Below, one piece after another: positions 16,490-24,409 of a DNA stretch of 64,000 nucleotides (position 1 is the first letter of the stretch; each line of letters opens with the position of its first letter). This stretch comes from JALZVT01 sp964611345 (GTDB taxonomy: Bacteria; Pseudomonadota; Gammaproteobacteria; Pseudomonadales; Azotimanducaceae), in contig CAZSYU010000001.1 of the NCBI GenBank assembly GCA_964611345.1, positions 62,001 to 126,000 of the forward strand, in the 5' to 3' direction. The notes under the pieces are model-generated. The model searched no databases, was not told where the DNA came from, and worked only from the letters and a program-made list of their open reading frames with translations. A program made the translations under genes and the position numbers.

Positions 16490-17403
16490 GGGGCTCCAGG
16501 CGCAAGCAACGCCTTCACCTCTGCGAGCCGCTCGATGGTGGCAAGGGCGTCACTCTGATCGCTGCTGAGATTGCGCACAATAACGTCGCTGAAACCCATT
16601 TGTTGCAGTTGCGTGAGTTGTTCGGCAACCGAATCTACATCGCCGTACATGAGGGCATCGGGGTCCATGCCGCGATAACCGCCGTCGATGTATGGTGTCA
16701 CCACCGCATTTGCTTCACGGCTGCTTTTACCAATAAAGATATCGCGGCGAATCGCTGTTGCCGTGGGTTCAGTCCCGTGCTCAGCGCAGGCCTGGCGATA
16801 GCGGTTCAGACTGTCGGCCGCCTGCGGGGGTGTTAGTCCCGGTGAGGCGAGCCAGCCGTCGGCCATGCGTGCGGTGCGATTGATCGCGGGCTGGGCAACG
16901 GAGCCGATCCACACCTCAATGGACTCTGGCGGCAGTGGTGATATGCGTGCTCGTTCGATTTTCCAGTAGCGCTCTTCCGACACTTCTTCGCCGCGCCAGA
17001 GCGCCTGCATTAGCGTGAGCGAAGCCTCAAACATGCCGGCGCGGTGTTGCAGTTGGGTACCCATGGCTGCAGCTTGTCGCGCCTCGCCGCCCAGCCCGCA
17101 CTGCATGATGAACCGGGAACCAGCAATGCTGGCGAGTGTCGCGATCTGTTCGGCCAGTAATACTGGATGCCATAGCGGCAACAAGTACAGGGCACCCACG
17201 GGGCGATCCGGCCACTCGGCGAGTAACCGACCAAGCATAGGACTGTTTTGGTAATAAGGTTCTGCGGTTGAGTGGTGGTCACCGATAAACAGCGTGTCGA
17301 GTTGGGCTTGCCTGGCCTGTGCCGCGCGCTCAATCATCATGCGGGCGCCGACGCGTGGGTCCACAACACGATGATGGGACGCTAGCGAAATACCAAGCTT
17401 CAT
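16486..17403 (-). CDS. LLM class flavin-dependent oxidoreductase (operon of 13-18 kb)
   Basis: A 305-residue luciferase-like flavoprotein. The start MKLGISLASHHRV, the strand LDTLFIGDHHSTAEPY (about 35-50), LLPLWHPVLLAEQIATLASI (about 77-96) and GSRFIMQCGLGG (about 99-110) follow the bacterial-luciferase fold. Such enzymes use reduced FMN with O2, or F420, on small organic substrates. It is the first enzyme gene after the LysR regulator (45-bp gap) and overlaps the aromatic hydroxylase by four bases, so it very likely works in the same pathway. It could oxidise an aromatic product or supply another oxygenation step. Not closely similar to the LLM protein at 9640. Confidence 0.86.
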   Translation of the reverse strand: MKLGISLASHHRVVDPRVGARMMIERAAQARQAQLDTLFIGDHHSTAEPYYQNSPMLGRLLAEWPDRPVGALYLLPLWHPVLLAEQIATLASIAGSRFIMQCGLGGEARQAAAMGTQLQHRAGMFEASLTLMQALWRGEEVSEERYWKIERARISPLPPESIEVWIGSVAQPAINRTARMADGWLASPGLTPPQAADSLNRYRQACAEHGTEPTATAIRRDIFIGKSSREANAVVTPYIDGGYRGMDPDALMYGDVDSVAEQLTQLQQMGFSDVIVRNLSSDQSDALATIERLAEVKALLAPGAP

Positions 17404-17448
17404 TGTTTGCTCTTGCGGTTGCTCTTGTTAGACAGGGACGTGTTCAAT

Positions 17449-18378
17449 TCAGTGCGTCAGTGCGGCGATGTGATCGGTGTAGCGGTCGACCAACAGCTTT
17501 TCGAAGAGTTTAGCTTCTGCACTTGCAGGCTGTTGGCTGGCATTGGCAAGACTCAAGTTGTGGCTAGGCAATTTTAAAACGTTACTCAAGACGTGAAAGT
17601 CGTCGGAGATATGGCCAAATTCCGGGTCGGCAGAGTGTAGCGGAAAGTAAGCGTCACTGCCGGACACCAGAGCCTTAATCACCTCAAGGCTGTCGCTCAC
17701 ATAGCGTGGCTGGGGCGGGTACAGATTGTGGTGGGCATAGCGCTGCACGGTGTCGGAGTACATAAGTTCTACGCTGGAAGGCAGCACTATGGGATACTCC
17801 AGCAAGTCAACTTCTCTGACCTTGCTCTTGTTGGTTAACGGATGGTCTTTGCGAATGATGCAGGCAAAATACATCTGCCGAAACTCGGTGACCGTTAGCT
17901 CTTTCCAACGTGCGAGGTAGCTTGACGGGGCGATTAGAAAGTTGATTTCCCCGCGGAGCAATTGTGGGCACAGTGATTGCGCCGTGCCGCCGACGGTTTC
18001 AATGCGCACGTCGGGATGTTCGCGGGCGATGGTGGCAAGCTCGGGCAGAATCATTTCAGCGTAGCCCAGGGGCGAGACGCCGATGCGCAATCGTCCGCAT
18101 AACGCCTCAGAAGCATCACGGATATCGCTGATAAGGTCATCCACGTCGCCGATGACGCGCCGCGCACCCTGGACAAAACGTTCGCCCTGTTCGGTGAGCG
18201 CTACTCCGCGGGGCAGGCGATGGAACAGTTTGGTGCCGAGCTCGTTCTCAACCTCTGCCACTGAGCGAGTCAGTGCGGGCTGGGTCAGCGACAGCGTTTC
18301 GGCTGCCGTGGTGATGGATTCGCAGCGGGCGATTTCTACGATATAGCGAAGGCGTTTGAGGTCGATCTGGGTGCGCAT
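17449..18378 (-). CDS. LysR family transcriptional regulator
   Basis: A 309-residue regulator counted from ATG 18378 (MRTQIDLKRLRYIVEIA); a GTG 42 bp upstream gives an unlikely extension. The winged helix-turn-helix is at ~1-65 (ITTAAETLSLTQPALTRSV, FHRLPRGVALTEQGERF). The substrate-binding domain begins near residue 92 with GRLRIGVSPLGYAEMILPEL. It is divergent from the zinc alcohol dehydrogenase at 18518 and 45 bp ahead of the LLM-hydroxylase-dehalogenase-like genes on the same strand. It probably controls both units from the 140-bp intergenic region. The effector is expected to be a pathway substrate or intermediate; unknown. Confidence 0.92.
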   Translation of the reverse strand: MRTQIDLKRLRYIVEIARCESITTAAETLSLTQPALTRSVAEVENELGTKLFHRLPRGVALTEQGERFVQGARRVIGDVDDLISDIRDASEALCGRLRIGVSPLGYAEMILPELATIAREHPDVRIETVGGTAQSLCPQLLRGEINFLIAPSSYLARWKELTVTEFRQMYFACIIRKDHPLTNKSKVREVDLLEYPIVLPSSVELMYSDTVQRYAHHNLYPPQPRYVSDSLEVIKALVSGSDAYFPLHSADPEFGHISDDFHVLSNVLKLPSHNLSLANASQQPASAEAKLFEKLLVDRYTDHIAALTH

Positions 18379-18517
18379 GTGGCGTCCGACTCCGACATAA
18401 AAAACATTAATGGCAGACACTAAAAACGTTACTCATTCCAATGTCAAATCCTGGGGAGTTGACTTACTCTGCCAGACAGTCAGATTCAGAGTGTTCGAAT
18501 AGGGGAGAAGGGCGGCT

Positions 18518-19543
18518 GTGCGGGCGACATTGATGGAGCGGGGCCGGATCTGGGTGGATGAGGTGCCTGATCCGGTACCTGGCGACGGCGAAGTGCTGGT
18601 CAAAACGGCGGCCTGCGGCATTTGCGGCTCGGACCTGCATGCCGCGGCCCATACCGAGGACTTTGTGGCGACGAGTCGCGAGGCCGGCGGGGCCTTTAAG
18701 CTGACCAGCTTCGATCCCGTCGTGCTTGGCCATGAGTTTTGCGCCGAGGTTGTCGACTATGGTCCCAACACGCGGCGTACGTTGAGCGCGGGCCAATTAG
18801 TGTGTTCGCTGCCGGTGTTGCTGCGCGAGCAACCGCTGTCGGTTGGGTACTCCACTGCAACGCCCGGCGGTTTTGGCGAGTACATGCGTTTGTCTGAACG
18901 CTTGCTGTTGCCCGTGCCCGAGGGCACATCAGCCCAGGCGGCGGCCCTGACTGAACCGATGGCCGTGGGCTATCACGCGGTCAACAAGGCTCGATTGAAC
19001 GGTACTGAAGCGGCACTGGTGTTGGGCTGTGGACCAGTGGGCTTGGCGGTCATAACTGCGCTCCGCGCTGCAGGCATCGGGCCAATTGTAGGAGCGGACT
19101 TTTCAGCAGGGCGGCGCGCATTCGCTTTGGGTCAGGGCGCAACGTCTGTCGTAGATGCAGGCGTGGAGGATCCGTTTGCTGCGGCCGAGCTCAAAGGCGT
19201 TGAAGATTGCGTGGTCTTTGAATGTGTTGGTGTGCCGGGCATGCTCGACCAGGTGTTTGTAGGCGCACGTCCCAACGCACGCATCGTGGTTGTTGGTGTT
19301 TGTTTGCAGACGGATCACGCACGGCCCTTGATTGCGATTAACAAAGAGCTGAACGTGCAATACGTGCTGGGCTACACGCCTGCTGAGTTCGCGGAGTCAC
19401 TTAAACTGATCAGCGATGGTGCGTTTGATGTTGCCGGACTGATTACTGGAGAGGTTGGGCTCGAAGGCGTGGGCGATGCGTTTACGGCCCTGCGCTCACC
19501 GGAGCAGCACGCAAAGATACTCGTAACACCAGGGTCGCATTGA
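18518..19543 (+). CDS. zinc-binding medium-chain alcohol dehydrogenase
   Basis: A 341-residue NAD(P)-dependent dehydrogenase. It starts with GTG 18518 behind an AGGGGAGA Shine-Dalgarno at 18501. The catalytic zinc site is complete: Cys and Asp in CGICGSDLH (about 34-42), His-Glu in VLGHEFCAEVVDYG (about 68-81), and the later Glu in LTEPMAVGYHAV. The usual structural-zinc loop with four closely spaced cysteines is absent (the region reads LVCSLPVLLREQPLSVG). The Rossmann motif is VLGCGPVGLAVI (about 167-178). It is divergent from LysR and the dehalogenase-like operon, and may process an alcohol or 2-hydroxy acid from that pathway. Convergent with the MaoC gene at 19550. Confidence 0.9.
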   Translation: MRATLMERGRIWVDEVPDPVPGDGEVLVKTAACGICGSDLHAAAHTEDFVATSREAGGAFKLTSFDPVVLGHEFCAEVVDYGPNTRRTLSAGQLVCSLPVLLREQPLSVGYSTATPGGFGEYMRLSERLLLPVPEGTSAQAAALTEPMAVGYHAVNKARLNGTEAALVLGCGPVGLAVITALRAAGIGPIVGADFSAGRRAFALGQGATSVVDAGVEDPFAAAELKGVEDCVVFECVGVPGMLDQVFVGARPNARIVVVGVCLQTDHARPLIAINKELNVQYVLGYTPAEFAESLKLISDGAFDVAGLITGEVGLEGVGDAFTALRSPEQHAKILVTPGSH

Positions 19544-19549
19544 TGCCGC

Positions 19550-19978
19550 TCAGGCTGCGACGGGCAAGCTCACCAGCGCCGTACCGAATACCCGCGTTTC
19601 GTCCTTGTCGTTTTTTACCGTCAAGTCGAGTTCGACGCTGCCTGTCTCCTCGTCAATGTCCGTTACGACCGCGTTAACCACACAGGTTTCGTCAGCGATG
19701 AGTGGTGCACGAAACACCGTATCAATGGTGGTGACCTTTGCGCTCGGAGCCCAGCGGTGAATAATGCTGGTGAGAAAGCCCATGGCCATGATACCGGGCA
19801 CCAGAGCGCCGGGCAGACCTTCTTTTTTAGCTTTGGCGTGATCATCAAAGCGTCCACCACCCCAGCCGACCGCGGCGGCGAAGGGGCGGACAACGGCGAG
19901 CGATGTGTCGGGAGTGTAGGTTTCAAGCTCAAACCCAAACTCGACATCGGCAATGGTGTTAATTGTTGAGTTGCTCAT
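19550..19978 (-). CDS. MaoC-like hot-dog dehydratase
   Basis: A 142-residue single hot-dog protein of the MaoC/R-hydratase type. GRFDDHAKAKKEGLPGALVPGIMAMGFL (read in two parts: GRFDDHAKAKKEG then GALVPGIMAMGF, about 41-70) corresponds to the hydratase-2 loop with Asp and His, though the usual NPxH is altered to DDHA. It overlaps by four bases the preceding gene for a FAS1-like dehydratase, and such neighbours commonly form heteromeric enoyl-CoA hydratases in steroid and polyketide-like degradation. The two gene products therefore probably act as one enzyme on a bulky enoyl-CoA. Confidence 0.82.
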   Translation of the reverse strand: MSNSTINTIADVEFGFELETYTPDTSLAVVRPFAAAVGWGGGRFDDHAKAKKEGLPGALVPGIMAMGFLTSIIHRWAPSAKVTTIDTVFRAPLIADETCVVNAVVTDIDEETGSVELDLTVKNDKDETRVFGTALVSLPVAA

Positions 19979-20418
19979 TTGGCGGGCTTCTCCCGAACTA
20001 CCATGCGTGAATCGCTGCTGGCCAGATGCGTGCCCGCATCGTCAAATATCTCCATACGAGACACCATAAACAGCATGCGTCCGGAACGGCCCTGCTTGTC
20101 GTATATGTCGTGCAAGTGGGTCTTGCCGGTGAGTTTTATGCCTGGTTTAACGGGGGCATGGCAGGTGACCGCCTTGCCGCCATCCATGGGGATGCCGCCC
20201 AGGCGAGGAAAGTCGATGGGCAGGTGGCGACCCGCAGCGAGGCTTGCGATAAACGACGGCAGCGCCTGAAAGTCGGCATGCTCTGGGTCGCAGTACATGG
20301 GCAACTGCTCACCGCACATCTGGGCCACGGCTTGCAGTTTGTCTGCCTCAAGAATGAAATCTTTGGTGTCGAATTCCAAATTCAAAAATTTGGCTTTCAG
20401 CTCTTCTATGTCGACCAT
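19975..20418 (-). CDS. FAS1-like dehydratase domain protein (MaoC N-terminal type)
   Basis: A 147-residue hot-dog protein, counted from ATG 20418 (MVDIEELKAKF), which has AGAGGGAG upstream; a longer frame to 20481 adds 21 residues without support. Recognisable family segments are LPMYCDPEHADFQALPSF (about 38-55) and GRSGRMLFMVSRMEIFD (about 111-127). This N-terminal MaoC type lacks the catalytic loop and partners with a catalytic MaoC protein, which is the next gene (four-base overlap). Role: second half of an R-specific enoyl-CoA hydratase, by analogy. Confidence 0.8.
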   Translation of the reverse strand: MVDIEELKAKFLNLEFDTKDFILEADKLQAVAQMCGEQLPMYCDPEHADFQALPSFIASLAAGRHLPIDFPRLGGIPMDGGKAVTCHAPVKPGIKLTGKTHLHDIYDKQGRSGRMLFMVSRMEIFDDAGTHLASSDSRMVVREKPAK

Positions 20419-20530
20419 TGGTATTGTTCTCCCTCTCTGCGTGGAGCAGTTTGGTTGTAGCCGCGGGGAATGACAAGCCAAAGGCTTGCGTGCAGACTTG
20501 GGGCATCAACAATGTCCTGAGGGGGAGCCC

Positions 20531-20881
20531 ATGATAATCATAGCCGGAACCATTGACCTGGAAGACCCAAGCCGTCTCGAGGAGGCGATGGAGCGAGCCA
20601 TTCCCTTGCAGAAGGCCACCCGGGATGACGAGCCAGGTTGCCTGGCCTATGTATTTAACCCCGATCCCTGCACCGTGGGTCGCATCTGTGTTTACGAACT
20701 CTGGGAAGATGAGGCATCACTGGCGCTGCACTTCAAGCATGAAAACTACTTCAACATGGGCGGCATGTTGCGCGAAATTGGTCTGAAGGGCGCCGACAAC
20801 AACAAGTACCGCGTAGATGCGGTTGAGCCTGTCTACGACGAGACGGCCACCCCGCGTGCCGATTTCTTCACGCTAGCCTAA
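20531..20881 (+). CDS. antibiotic biosynthesis monooxygenase (ABM) family protein
   Basis: A 116-residue ferredoxin-like-fold protein. ATG 20531 follows a strong GGGGGAG Shine-Dalgarno; the longer frame from 20486 is not supported. MIIIAGTIDLEDPSRLEEAM, TRDDEPGCLAYVF (about 33-45) and CVYELWEDEASLALHF (about 55-70) are typical of ABM/YgiN-like dimers, which act as small cofactor-free monooxygenases or as accessory proteins. It stands alone, divergent from the MaoC pair and convergent with rsgA. Function in this organism unknown. Confidence 0.85.
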   Translation: MIIIAGTIDLEDPSRLEEAMERAIPLQKATRDDEPGCLAYVFNPDPCTVGRICVYELWEDEASLALHFKHENYFNMGGMLREIGLKGADNNKYRVDAVEPVYDETATPRADFFTLA

Positions 20882-20908
20882 AAACCTCAGCACAACAGTG
20901 GCTCTGCC

Positions 20909-21985
20909 TTACTCGAGGCGGCGCTTGTCGGTGGCGGCGTTTTTGGCACGCACTTTCTTGTTCCAGTCTCTGGCGCGCTGATGGCGCTCGGCGATCGAGC
21001 TCGTGTTGTGGGCGTCTTCGCGTTGTAGCTTGCGGTAATTCTGCAGTCGGCGGGCATCAAGCTCACCTGCCTCAATCGCCGCAATTACTGCGCAGCCAGG
21101 TTCACTGCTATGTTGGCAGTCTTTAAATTTGCAGCGCTCGGCGATGTCGTCGATGTCGGCAAACACCGCCGCCAGCCCCTGGGAGACATCGGTCAATTTA
21201 AGTTCGCGCATGCCTGGGCTATCAAGCACCAGGCCGCCATCGGGAAGGGCGTGCAGTGAGCGACTGGTGGTGGTGTGGCGACCTTTCGAATCGTCTTCGC
21301 GAATCGCGCCGGTGATTTGCACTGAGCTGCCAATAAGCGTGTTCAACAGAGTCGACTTGCCCACTCCTGACGAGCCCACCAGGGCAACCGTTTGTCCAGC
21401 TCCACACCAGAGGCGCAGAGGATCAACAGAGGTGGTATCGAGCGAGTTAACCGCGATCACCTCCAGGTGCTGGCGCAGGCTGGCCGCGTCTTCGAGGTAG
21501 CTCCGTGCGTCTGCCAGATCTGCCTTTGTGAGCACGACCACGGGTGTCACCTGGGCATCGAGCGCAAGGGCTAGATAGCGTTCGAGGCGCGAGAGATTAA
21601 AGTCAGCATTGCAGGAGCTAACGATAAACAGCGTGTCGACATTCGCCCCAATGAGTTGAGTGTCGGCGCGTTCGCCAGCGGCTTTGCGCTTGAACACGCT
21701 TTGCCGGTCGAGTAGTCGCAACAGTTTGTTGTTGGCGTCGATAAGCACCCAGTCGCCAACGGTCGGACGCTCCTCGTGGGGGCGTTGCTGCCAACTTAGC
21801 TCAAGCTCAGCGACGGCATCGGCAACACCATCAGAGGCAGAAAAACATAAGCCAACCAGGCTGCGTTCCACAGACATCACCCGAGCAGGGCGCAGTTGCT
21901 CCGGGTGGTCGAGATCTTCGAGGCTTAGTTGTTGTTGGAAAAAGGGGCGCCAGCCCAAATCAGTAAGCGTGGTATCAGTAGTCAT
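20909..21985 (-). CDS. rsgA: ribosome small subunit-dependent GTPase A
   Basis: A 358-residue circularly permuted GTPase that helps 30S subunit maturation. ATG 21985 (MTTDTTLTDLGW) is the likely start; the longer frame is an upstream artefact. Order of motifs is that of RsgA: OB-fold domain (~30-100), G4 as VVVLTKADLADA, then G1 GSSGVGKSTLLN (about 205), the switch-like KGRHTTTSR, G3 DSPGMREL, and the C-terminal zinc finger CKFKDCQHSSEPGC (about 285-300). The usual neighbour orn is absent here. The variant beginning LGWRPFFQQQL is common in gammaproteobacterial second-type RsgA proteins, so a second copy elsewhere is possible. Confidence 0.95.
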   Translation of the reverse strand: MTTDTTLTDLGWRPFFQQQLSLEDLDHPEQLRPARVMSVERSLVGLCFSASDGVADAVAELELSWQQRPHEERPTVGDWVLIDANNKLLRLLDRQSVFKRKAAGERADTQLIGANVDTLFIVSSCNADFNLSRLERYLALALDAQVTPVVVLTKADLADARSYLEDAASLRQHLEVIAVNSLDTTSVDPLRLWCGAGQTVALVGSSGVGKSTLLNTLIGSSVQITGAIREDDSKGRHTTTSRSLHALPDGGLVLDSPGMRELKLTDVSQGLAAVFADIDDIAERCKFKDCQHSSEPGCAVIAAIEAGELDARRLQNYRKLQREDAHNTSSIAERHQRARDWNKKVRAKNAATDKRRLE

Positions 21986-22337
21986 TGTGATCAGGAATCT
22001 CCGAGTATTGCAAACAGATGCGCACGCCGGATTGTTGTATCGCGGGCGGCGCAAGAGAAGCGCTTAGCAAACTGGAGAATGGGTAGCCTTGTGGCCGAAT
22101 AATAAAAGATCGGGCGCAGGTTAGTTAGCCGCAGCTGCTAAGAGCTTTAAATAGTCTGAGGGCTCTAAAATAATTTGAGACACAGGTGAAGTAGCGAGTT
22201 AATACAATCATTAGTGGTCTCCTCTAGCAGTTAACAGCACGGAAGTGGCTGGTAGTAGCTGGCAGTATCCGCCTGCAGTACGGGCGCGTCAATGAGGCCA
22301 TCTTGTCGCTGGATACCTGGCTGGCTGCAGTTGCGCT
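21986..22337. other. 352-bp region without a recognisable gene
   Basis: Between the rsgA start and the stop of the PhyH gene. No open frame with family similarity, no tRNA-like or small-RNA fold that I can defend. It should hold the rsgA promoter (minus strand) and the end of the PhyH transcript. Short imperfect repeats of GCTGG (for example 22241-22262 and 22318-22330) are present without evident meaning. Confidence 0.5.
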
Positions 22338-23144
22338 CTAGTGCGGGATTGATTCAGTAGAGACTATTCGCCGGGCCTGCTTACCAACATGCCAGTCGCG
22401 TGTTTCGGAGGTGCACGACGCTGCCGCGTAGTGGGTCGAGATGGCGCGTCGGAAGTCTGTACTGCGATTCTTGCCAGAACCGTGCACCAAGAGCGGGTGG
22501 AACAAAAGCGTATCGCCAGCGGCCATTTTGACGTGTACGCGTGCTTCCACATCGATGTCTTCTATGGCTAAGAAGCCAGCGTTAACGTAGTCCCATTCCG
22601 GATTGCCGTGGTCATGCAGCGACTGTCTATGGGAACCAGGTATTACTGCAAGACAGCCGTTGTCTCGGGTGGTGGGATTAAGCGCTGTCCATGCAGCGAC
22701 AATCTTGTCAGCGGGACGGATTCTGAAATAGCGCAGGTCTTGATGTAGGGGGTGACGTCCATCGACTCCCGGTGGTTTGTTAAATACGTTGGTTGAGATG
22801 CTGAAAATGTCTTCCGCAGCTTGGGCGGACTCGGGAGTTTCTGCGCAGATAATGCTCCGCACAGCCGCAAGCAGGCGAGGCTCATGAGTGTAGGCGTAAA
22901 GCTCTGCGTCCGCTTCGAAGTTCATTACCTTGTTGACGGCATGCATGGGCGTTGCAGGTTGCACGGCGCCTTTGACCACCATGACGTCCTGCATAACCTT
23001 TAGATCAGCCGGGGTGGCTTGGTTGCTTAGTGCAAGTTGCACAAAACGCTGTTCGTAGGCTTTTAGGCGGGGTTCTGCGATCAGCTCGGGTACGAGTACG
23101 TAGCCGTGCTCATAATAGTGCTTGAGTTGCGTTTGACTGAGCAT
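22338..23144 (-). CDS. phytanoyl-CoA dioxygenase (PhyH) family protein
   Basis: A 268-residue Fe(II)/2-oxoglutarate dioxygenase. It opens LSQTQLKHYYEHGYVLVPEL as most PhyH proteins do. The iron triad is HxD in HPLHQDLRYFRI (about 134-140) and the distal His in PLLVHGSGKNRS (about 222), with Arg in DFRRAIS for 2-oxoglutarate. The stretch AAWTALNPTTRDNGCLAVIP is also conserved and is closer to animal phytanoyl-CoA hydroxylase than to ectoine hydroxylase. It likely hydroxylates an acyl-CoA or small lipid. It appears monocistronic, with its own upstream region before the transaldolase stop. Confidence 0.9.
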   Translation of the reverse strand: MLSQTQLKHYYEHGYVLVPELIAEPRLKAYEQRFVQLALSNQATPADLKVMQDVMVVKGAVQPATPMHAVNKVMNFEADAELYAYTHEPRLLAAVRSIICAETPESAQAAEDIFSISTNVFNKPPGVDGRHPLHQDLRYFRIRPADKIVAAWTALNPTTRDNGCLAVIPGSHRQSLHDHGNPEWDYVNAGFLAIEDIDVEARVHVKMAAGDTLLFHPLLVHGSGKNRSTDFRRAISTHYAAASCTSETRDWHVGKQARRIVSTESIPH

Positions 23145-23200
23145 GCTTCCCCCGATCGTACCCGTTCAATTCATTATAACGGAAACTGGATATCAGGGAT

Positions 23201-24142
23201 TTACCCGGCGAGTAACAGTTGCTCCAGTTTTTCCTGATCGGTTGCGAAGCTGCGAATACCTTCCGCCAGTTTCTCAGTACTCATAGCGTCGGCGTTTAAC
23301 GCCAAACGAAACACGTCTTCCGGTAGTTTGGCGTTAACGTCGCTGGTAGTGGCAGCATCCGGGCTTAGTGTTTGTTTCAGCAAACCCTGATCGGCAGCAA
23401 GTTCTGCCAGCAAGTCAGGGCTAATCGTTAAGCGATCACAACCCGCCAAGGCGCACACCTGTTCGGCACTGCGAAAACTCGCACCCATCACAATCGTTGG
23501 AAAATTGTTCGCCTTGTAGAAGTTGTAGATGCGCTGTACTGATGCGACACCGGGGTCACTCGCGCCCGACAAGTCGGCACCTGGATTGTGTTTCTTGTGC
23601 CAGTCGAGGATGCGTCCAACAAACGGCGAAATCAGTGTCACGCCAGCGTGCGCACAGGCAACGGCCTGTTCGAATCCAAACAACAAAGTGAGGTTGCAGT
23701 TGATGCCTTCACCTTCGAGCTGCCGGGCGGCCTCGATACCTTCCCAGGTGGCGGCGATTTTAATCAGTATGCGGTTTTTGGGTACGCCTAATGTGTCGTA
23801 GGCATCGATGATTTGTTGGGCCCGAGTCACCGTTGCCTGGGTATTGAACGACAGCCGGGCATCGACCTCTGTCGACACGCGGCCTGGGACGATCTCGCTG
23901 ATTTCCTTACCAATCAGCACGGCCAGACGATCACAGGCAGCCGCACCGGGGTCTGTGGCGGAGCGGGCAAATTGCCGCGCAGCGTCGATGAGATCAGCGT
24001 ACTGCGGCAGGCTGGCCGCCTTGAGTAGTAGCGACGGATTGGTGGTGGCGTCACGCGGCGTAAACTTGCGCATGGCCTCTATGTCGCCAGTGTCAGCCAC
24101 TACGTCAGTCATCTGTTTTAGCTGGTCGAGTTTGTTGGGCAT
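23201..24142 (-). CDS. tal: transaldolase
   Basis: A 313-residue pentose-phosphate enzyme (sedoheptulose-7-phosphate plus glyceraldehyde-3-phosphate to erythrose-4-phosphate plus fructose-6-phosphate). ATG 24142 (MPNKLDQLKQMTDVVADTGD) matches the normal TalB start; the longer frame adds 20 spurious residues. Signature DATTNPSLLLKAASL (about 30-44) and the Schiff-base lysine in RILIKIAATWEGIEAA (about 127-142) are present, as is NCNLTLLFGFEQAVACA. Length and motifs agree with subfamily 1 (TalA/TalB). It is a housekeeping gene among catabolic neighbours, divergent from the lipoprotein at 24410. Confidence 0.96.
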   Translation of the reverse strand: MPNKLDQLKQMTDVVADTGDIEAMRKFTPRDATTNPSLLLKAASLPQYADLIDAARQFARSATDPGAAACDRLAVLIGKEISEIVPGRVSTEVDARLSFNTQATVTRAQQIIDAYDTLGVPKNRILIKIAATWEGIEAARQLEGEGINCNLTLLFGFEQAVACAHAGVTLISPFVGRILDWHKKHNPGADLSGASDPGVASVQRIYNFYKANNFPTIVMGASFRSAEQVCALAGCDRLTISPDLLAELAADQGLLKQTLSPDAATTSDVNAKLPEDVFRLALNADAMSTEKLAEGIRSFATDQEKLEQLLLAG

Positions 24143-24409
24143 GAGCGCGCCTGGGTTATTTGGTTCTGGCTGAATTATCCTTCTGCACCAGGGCCCTAAC
24201 AAGCCTGCAGCGCCATGTCATATGTCATTCTCGTGACGGCGCTTCCAGTTTTTTCAGCTCAATTACCCAGCCAGCGCGGCAGTCGGCCTTTTTGCTCCCC
24301 TGAGAGCCTGCACAATGAGCTGCAGATGGCGCTTTTGAATTCAGGGGGCGGCGCGTTATCCTCTAGCTGTTACTCACGGTTATTTAACTGGCTACAGGAT
24401 ATTGCAAAC

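Noticed and set aside
22080..22337. Possible small RNA in the gene-free stretch
   Set aside because: Short stems such as TTAGC/GCTAA can be drawn, but no stable terminator-linked fold or known RNA family was recognisable.
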